A DNA stretch of 64,000 bases from Tetramitus jugosus (Eukaryota > Heterolobosea > Eutetramitea > Acrasida > Vahlkampfiidae), in the NCBI GenBank assembly GCA_937625935.1, contig OW569394.1, positions 62,001-126,000 of the forward strand, in the 5' to 3' direction. The notes under the pieces are model-generated. The model saw only the letters and a program-made list of their open reading frames with translations, was not told the DNA's origin and did no database searches. The translations under genes were made by a program, and so were the position numbers. Positions 60,662-64,000 of this stretch are shown one piece after another. Within the stretch, counting starts at the first letter, position 1. Each line of letters opens with the position of its first letter.

Positions 60662-61936
60662 ATGATTCGACTCACACTGAATGTCATCCAAGAAGAAAAC
60701 CTTCCAGAGTTCATGAAAGATGCATCGCTATTCGAAGCAATCGCCAACAAGTTGCCCGAGATCAAGGAGAAGTATCCAGGAGTTCATGTTGAGGAGAAGG
60801 AACAAGAGAATTCATTTGAAATCTCAGGTGCTGACCACGATCAATGTATCAAAGTGAACCAACGGTTAGTGTACACAATGGTGGACGCCATCTATTTTCC
60901 TTCTCACTCTCGATATCTGCTTGGAGTCAATTCTGAAAGACAACATCTCGAGTTTATTCCACATGGATGGCAATCGTACGCCGGTAAGAAGATTTGGAAT
61001 TCCTATCGATTGGAACCAATCCCCTCACGGAGTATTAAATATTACCGCTACCCTTGGTGGGCAGAACCATTGTCCAATACGACTGTGCTATACACTGCTG
61101 ATCGAGATCCTATCATGATGAACGAATTGAGAAACTGTGGGGTCAAAAAAACCATGATAAGAATATACTTGGGAGGGAAGTTCATTGTGAAAAGTAAGAT
61201 GGACTTGAGAGGTAAAGGGACAACAGGACCATACTTAGAGAAAGGAGCATCAGCCTTTAAATGGAATTTGGATCGTGAAGATACATTTGATGGGGAAAGG
61301 ATGAAGGAAATGTTAAAGTCGATGAAAGGGTGCACCCCTGAGCCTCCGAGCACATTGGATATCTATTCAATTACAGTCTTTGATACCAAAAAGCGTGAAG
61401 ATATTGACATTCGTTACATAATTGAAGATTCAGATGAGAATGATATCAGTAGACCTGTACTTCTTGGTCAAGAGGACTATAACGTGTATAACATGTCCAA
61501 GAATAGGGCTTTTTCATACTACTTCGAAGATACATCCCGCACCACCGCCACGGATAGAGGTGGAATCGTCAAATTTTGGGACAACGACCAGAAAGTATCA
61601 ATTTATGACAGAGCCGAGTTGGTAGCCCAGAGTTTGAGATATAATCGTAAGCTAGGAACGTTCGTATTCAGTGACTCAACCTCTACTCCACAGTTTCAAG
61701 ATCCGACAGGTAGATTTTGGATCAAAGGAGGTGCTAAGTGCACAGAAGAATACTATCATCTCGAACATAAAGAGAAACAGTATCGTGTTTGCATGAGTGG
61801 AAACAAACCAAGTATTCAGTTGGGTCCGACAGATGTTTACTCCCCAGACTACGAAACAGATTACGAAGTTCTCAAGGAGTTTGGAAAATACCTCGTTGGT
61901 CAGTACGACCAATACGTAATCATCTTTAACAAATAA
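60662..61936 (+). CDS. Unrecognised 424-aa protein
   Basis: Taken from the ATG at 60662 (MIRLTLNVIQEENLPEF); in-frame sequence further upstream has no ATG. The protein is soluble in appearance, with no signal peptide or membrane helix, and has long beta-like stretches (TMIRIYLGGKFIVKSKMDL, GSYYF-type patches, QYDQYVIIFNK at the end). The composition is ordinary and no low-complexity run interrupts it, which suggests one or two folded domains. I know no family with this pattern. It is 196 bp downstream of eIF5 on the same strand. Confidence 0.65.
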   Translation: MIRLTLNVIQEENLPEFMKDASLFEAIANKLPEIKEKYPGVHVEEKEQENSFEISGADHDQCIKVNQRLVYTMVDAIYFPSHSRYLLGVNSERQHLEFIPHGWQSYAGKKIWNSYRLEPIPSRSIKYYRYPWWAEPLSNTTVLYTADRDPIMMNELRNCGVKKTMIRIYLGGKFIVKSKMDLRGKGTTGPYLEKGASAFKWNLDREDTFDGERMKEMLKSMKGCTPEPPSTLDIYSITVFDTKKREDIDIRYIIEDSDENDISRPVLLGQEDYNVYNMSKNRAFSYYFEDTSRTTATDRGGIVKFWDNDQKVSIYDRAELVAQSLRYNRKLGTFVFSDSTSTPQFQDPTGRFWIKGGAKCTEEYYHLEHKEKQYRVCMSGNKPSIQLGPTDVYSPDYETDYEVLKEFGKYLVGQYDQYVIIFNK

Positions 61937-62100
61937 TAGAGTGGCAAGCAATTTCTCTGTTATTGAAGGATGTTGTTTAGATTTAAATCTTTACTTTCAT
62001 TAGATCTTAGTGTTCCTTGTGCTTCTTGTTTCTGACCAGTGACTCCACCTCTTGCTGATCAGTTGTGGACGATTCTCTAGATCTCTTTCGATCCGAGTGA

Positions 62101-64000
62101 TTAGTTGTTGTTGGCATGATCCTTGCCCTTGCCTTTGCCATTGTTCATTCCCTTTAGATGGTAAGTTAATATTCTTGACGCGTTCTCACACAACAGCATT
62201 CACATACCACAAACAATAAATAAAAAACCAGGTTAACATACATTGGTCATTTGTTCTGCTTCGTCATCCATGTCTAAACTAGCTGCTGCCATCTCCAACA
62301 AATCATCAATATCTGTTGTTGAAGAAGTCGTGGCAGCAGTTGCTCTCCTTGTAGCAGCAGGAACAGTTGCCTTGTATGATTGATACATGCGCAACAAGAA
62401 ATTCACCAAACTATGTTTCAACACATTTTGATTCATCATAATGGTCGTTGCCATTGCAATATTGTTATTAGCACCACCGCCTTGTTGCTGATTCAATGAA
62501 GAAACAAGCACGGAGACTACGTGATCCGAATAGAATTGCAACAATCGTCTCACATTTTCATCACTTGATGATGATGATGATGATACAGATGATACAGATG
62601 AAGAAAAGACTCCTTGTTCCTCCATGAACACATCAATCATTTGACCCAACCACACACTCAATTCATTCCTAAACTCTCTATAATACTCTGCTCTTCTACT
62701 ACTATTACTACTGCCACCATTATTGTTATTGTTATTTTGAAGAATGAGCAATCTCAATTGATATACATGTGTTTGCACAATCTGTATCAATCGCTCTTGT
62801 ATTCTCTCTGTATTGCATCTACCACTATTACTACTACTATTACTACTACTAGATGATGATGATGATGATGAATTGGAGTGCAAATGAGAAATCAATGCTT
62901 CCAAATTCAAACATCTCCTCATGTACTTTTCAATCACTTGATTCCATCTCTGTCTCTCTTCCTCACTATTATTAGTAGTAGTAGTATCAGTATCAGATGT
63001 CAAGAGTTGATAGAGTGGAGTACTAATGGAATCAATGACTCCATTCCATTGATCACTCATAAACAATTGAATCCAATCGTTCATTGTGACATGAGAGAAC
63101 ACTGAATGAAACACATTTTGAATTTGTTTCATTTCTTCTTCATCATCTTCACTACTATTACTATTACTACTATTACTACTACCAGTATTAGCAGTAGTAG
63201 TAGTAGTAGTATTGTTATTGTTGTTGAGATTGGTCGTATTCAATTGTTGAAGATTGGTGGCTGCATTGGAGATGACTGTTTGTACCATGGGTGCTACACT
63301 TGAGAACCATTGACTCCATGTTGAAGTTGGATTATTACTATTGGTAGGATTGGTAGTAGTATTACGAGTGTGATTAGCTGTTGTTGTAGTATTGTTAGCA
63401 GTAGAAGGAGTAGTAGTAGTATTTCTAGGTAAGAGTGTAGGAGTAATGGTAATGGAGGAAGAAATGGTTGGTTGTTGTTGTTGTTGAGATTGTGATTGTT
63501 GAGATTGTTGAGCAGCAAGAGATGTCTGTAATCGACTCAATTGACTCGGTATTCTATCAATTTCATCCAAATTGGCATGTAAATGCAATTGAATCGGTGG
63601 AATACTATTATTACTATTGTTGAGTGAGGATTGAGATGATTGTTGTGGAATAGTGCCAACTCCTCTTGCTTGTAAATATCGATTCAAATCCAAAATCATT
63701 CGTTGAACAATGGCTACATCATTATTGTTCGAATTGTTATTACTGGTGAGTGCAGAGAACAAGTGACCTCTATTTCGTTCATAACCTTCAATAAATTGTC
63801 TCAGAATCATTCGACTATTTTGATCAAGAGGAGTAGAAGCAGCAGCAGCAGTATTCGCTGTATTATTTGCAGTATTTGTAGTGTTAGGAACAGCAGTATT
63901 GCGATTAATTACAACTGTTGCTCTTCTCACTGGTTGTTGTTGTTGTGATGGTTGTGATGGTTGTTGTGATGGTTGTTGTTGTGGTAGTGGTGGGCCATTG
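62101..64000 (-). CDS. Low-complexity protein, possibly BAG6/Scythe-like, 5' end outside window
   Basis: The frame is open to the window edge (Pro/Gln-rich at 63931-64000). The main exon ends at 62242 (EAEQMTN) and splices over a 90-bp intron (62241-62152, GTATGT...TAAAG) to a last exon encoding GMNNGKGKGKDHANNN and TAA at 62103-62101. More ordered pieces among poly-Asn/Ser/Thr are RMILRQFIEGYERNRG, PPIQLHLHANLDEIDRIPSQ, MNDWIQLFMSDQWNGVIDS, and a C-terminal helical region. Such layout, with an expected N-terminal ubiquitin-like domain outside the window, would fit BAG6, the chaperone scaffold that works with GET4. I regard that as a suggestion only. Confidence 0.5.

Noticed and set aside
44640..63500. 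CAA/TTG and AAT trinucleotide tracts as microsatellite loci
   Set aside because: They are codons for poly-Asn, poly-Gln and poly-Thr inside genes, a general feature of this genome style.

Overview
The window looks like nuclear DNA from a free-living heterolobosean amoeba, most likely Naegleria. The evidence is conserved eukaryotic genes (PSMC2/RPT1, CSN5, eIF5, GET4, THOC1, a FAM21-type WASH subunit) beside a large set of secreted or surface proteins, dense gene packing with spacers of a few hundred bases, few and short introns (mostly about 60-170 bp, GTATGT/GTAAGT-like donors), and long poly-Asn, poly-Gln and poly-Thr runs in coding sequence. I see no bacterial operons, no rRNA, no convincing tRNA and no autonomous transposon. 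The species is inferred from gene content and style only.

Layout. 0-11 kb: a partial RCC1-EGF surface protein, a FAM21/WASHC2 gene, a secreted frizzled-like CRD gene followed by its decayed copy, and a Cache-domain class III nucleotidyl cyclase. 11-18.4 kb: a decayed ORF, a coiled-coil protein with a TACC-like C-terminus, proteasome ATPase RPT1 and THOC1/HPR1. 18.4-22 kb: three direct copies of a small secreted dirigent/allene-oxide-cyclase-barrel-like gene; the middle copy is frameshifted and was duplicated together with a scrap of the THOC1 tail. 22-29.4 kb: an acidic protein, a four-exon protein ending in a bacterial-type domain of unknown function, two secreted paralogues sharing a nearly identical block, and an extended SDR reductase. 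29.9-35.2 kb: a 1770-residue PPC-repeat/EGF surface protein. 35.3-44 kb: an F-box/LRR protein with sixteen 22-residue repeats, an RRM-UBA protein, GET4, and two putative nuclear regulators that share a C-terminal half but not an N-terminal domain. 44-54.5 kb: HEATR3/Syo1, CSN5, a lipase with a partial tandem duplication, and a CLC chloride transporter. 55-64 kb: a fucosyltransferase-like type II membrane protein, a START-domain protein, a DCTN6-like ORF, eIF5, an unrecognised protein, and a partial low-complexity gene that may be BAG6-like.

The housekeeping genes fall into recognisable processes: protein turnover (RPT1, CSN5), mRNA export (THOC1), translation and ribosome assembly (eIF5, HEATR3), tail-anchored protein delivery (GET4, possibly BAG6), and actin/endosome sorting (WASHC2). 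They are interleaved with fast-evolving secreted families that show fresh duplication, gene conversion and decay.

The best leads are: (1) the fusion of a bacterial KPVIYLYP-type domain to a eukaryotic helical protein; (2) the domain-swapped regulator pair at 40.6-43.9 kb; (3) perfect intergenic inverted repeats (16 bp and 14 bp arms) just 3' of that pair; (4) recurrent E2F-like TTTGGCGCCAAA palindromes, one touching the WASHC2 3' splice site and two in the THOC1 intron; and (5) the tandem array made by co-duplicating a gene with the end of its neighbour. No single stretch shows a clearly self-contained new defence or mobile system.
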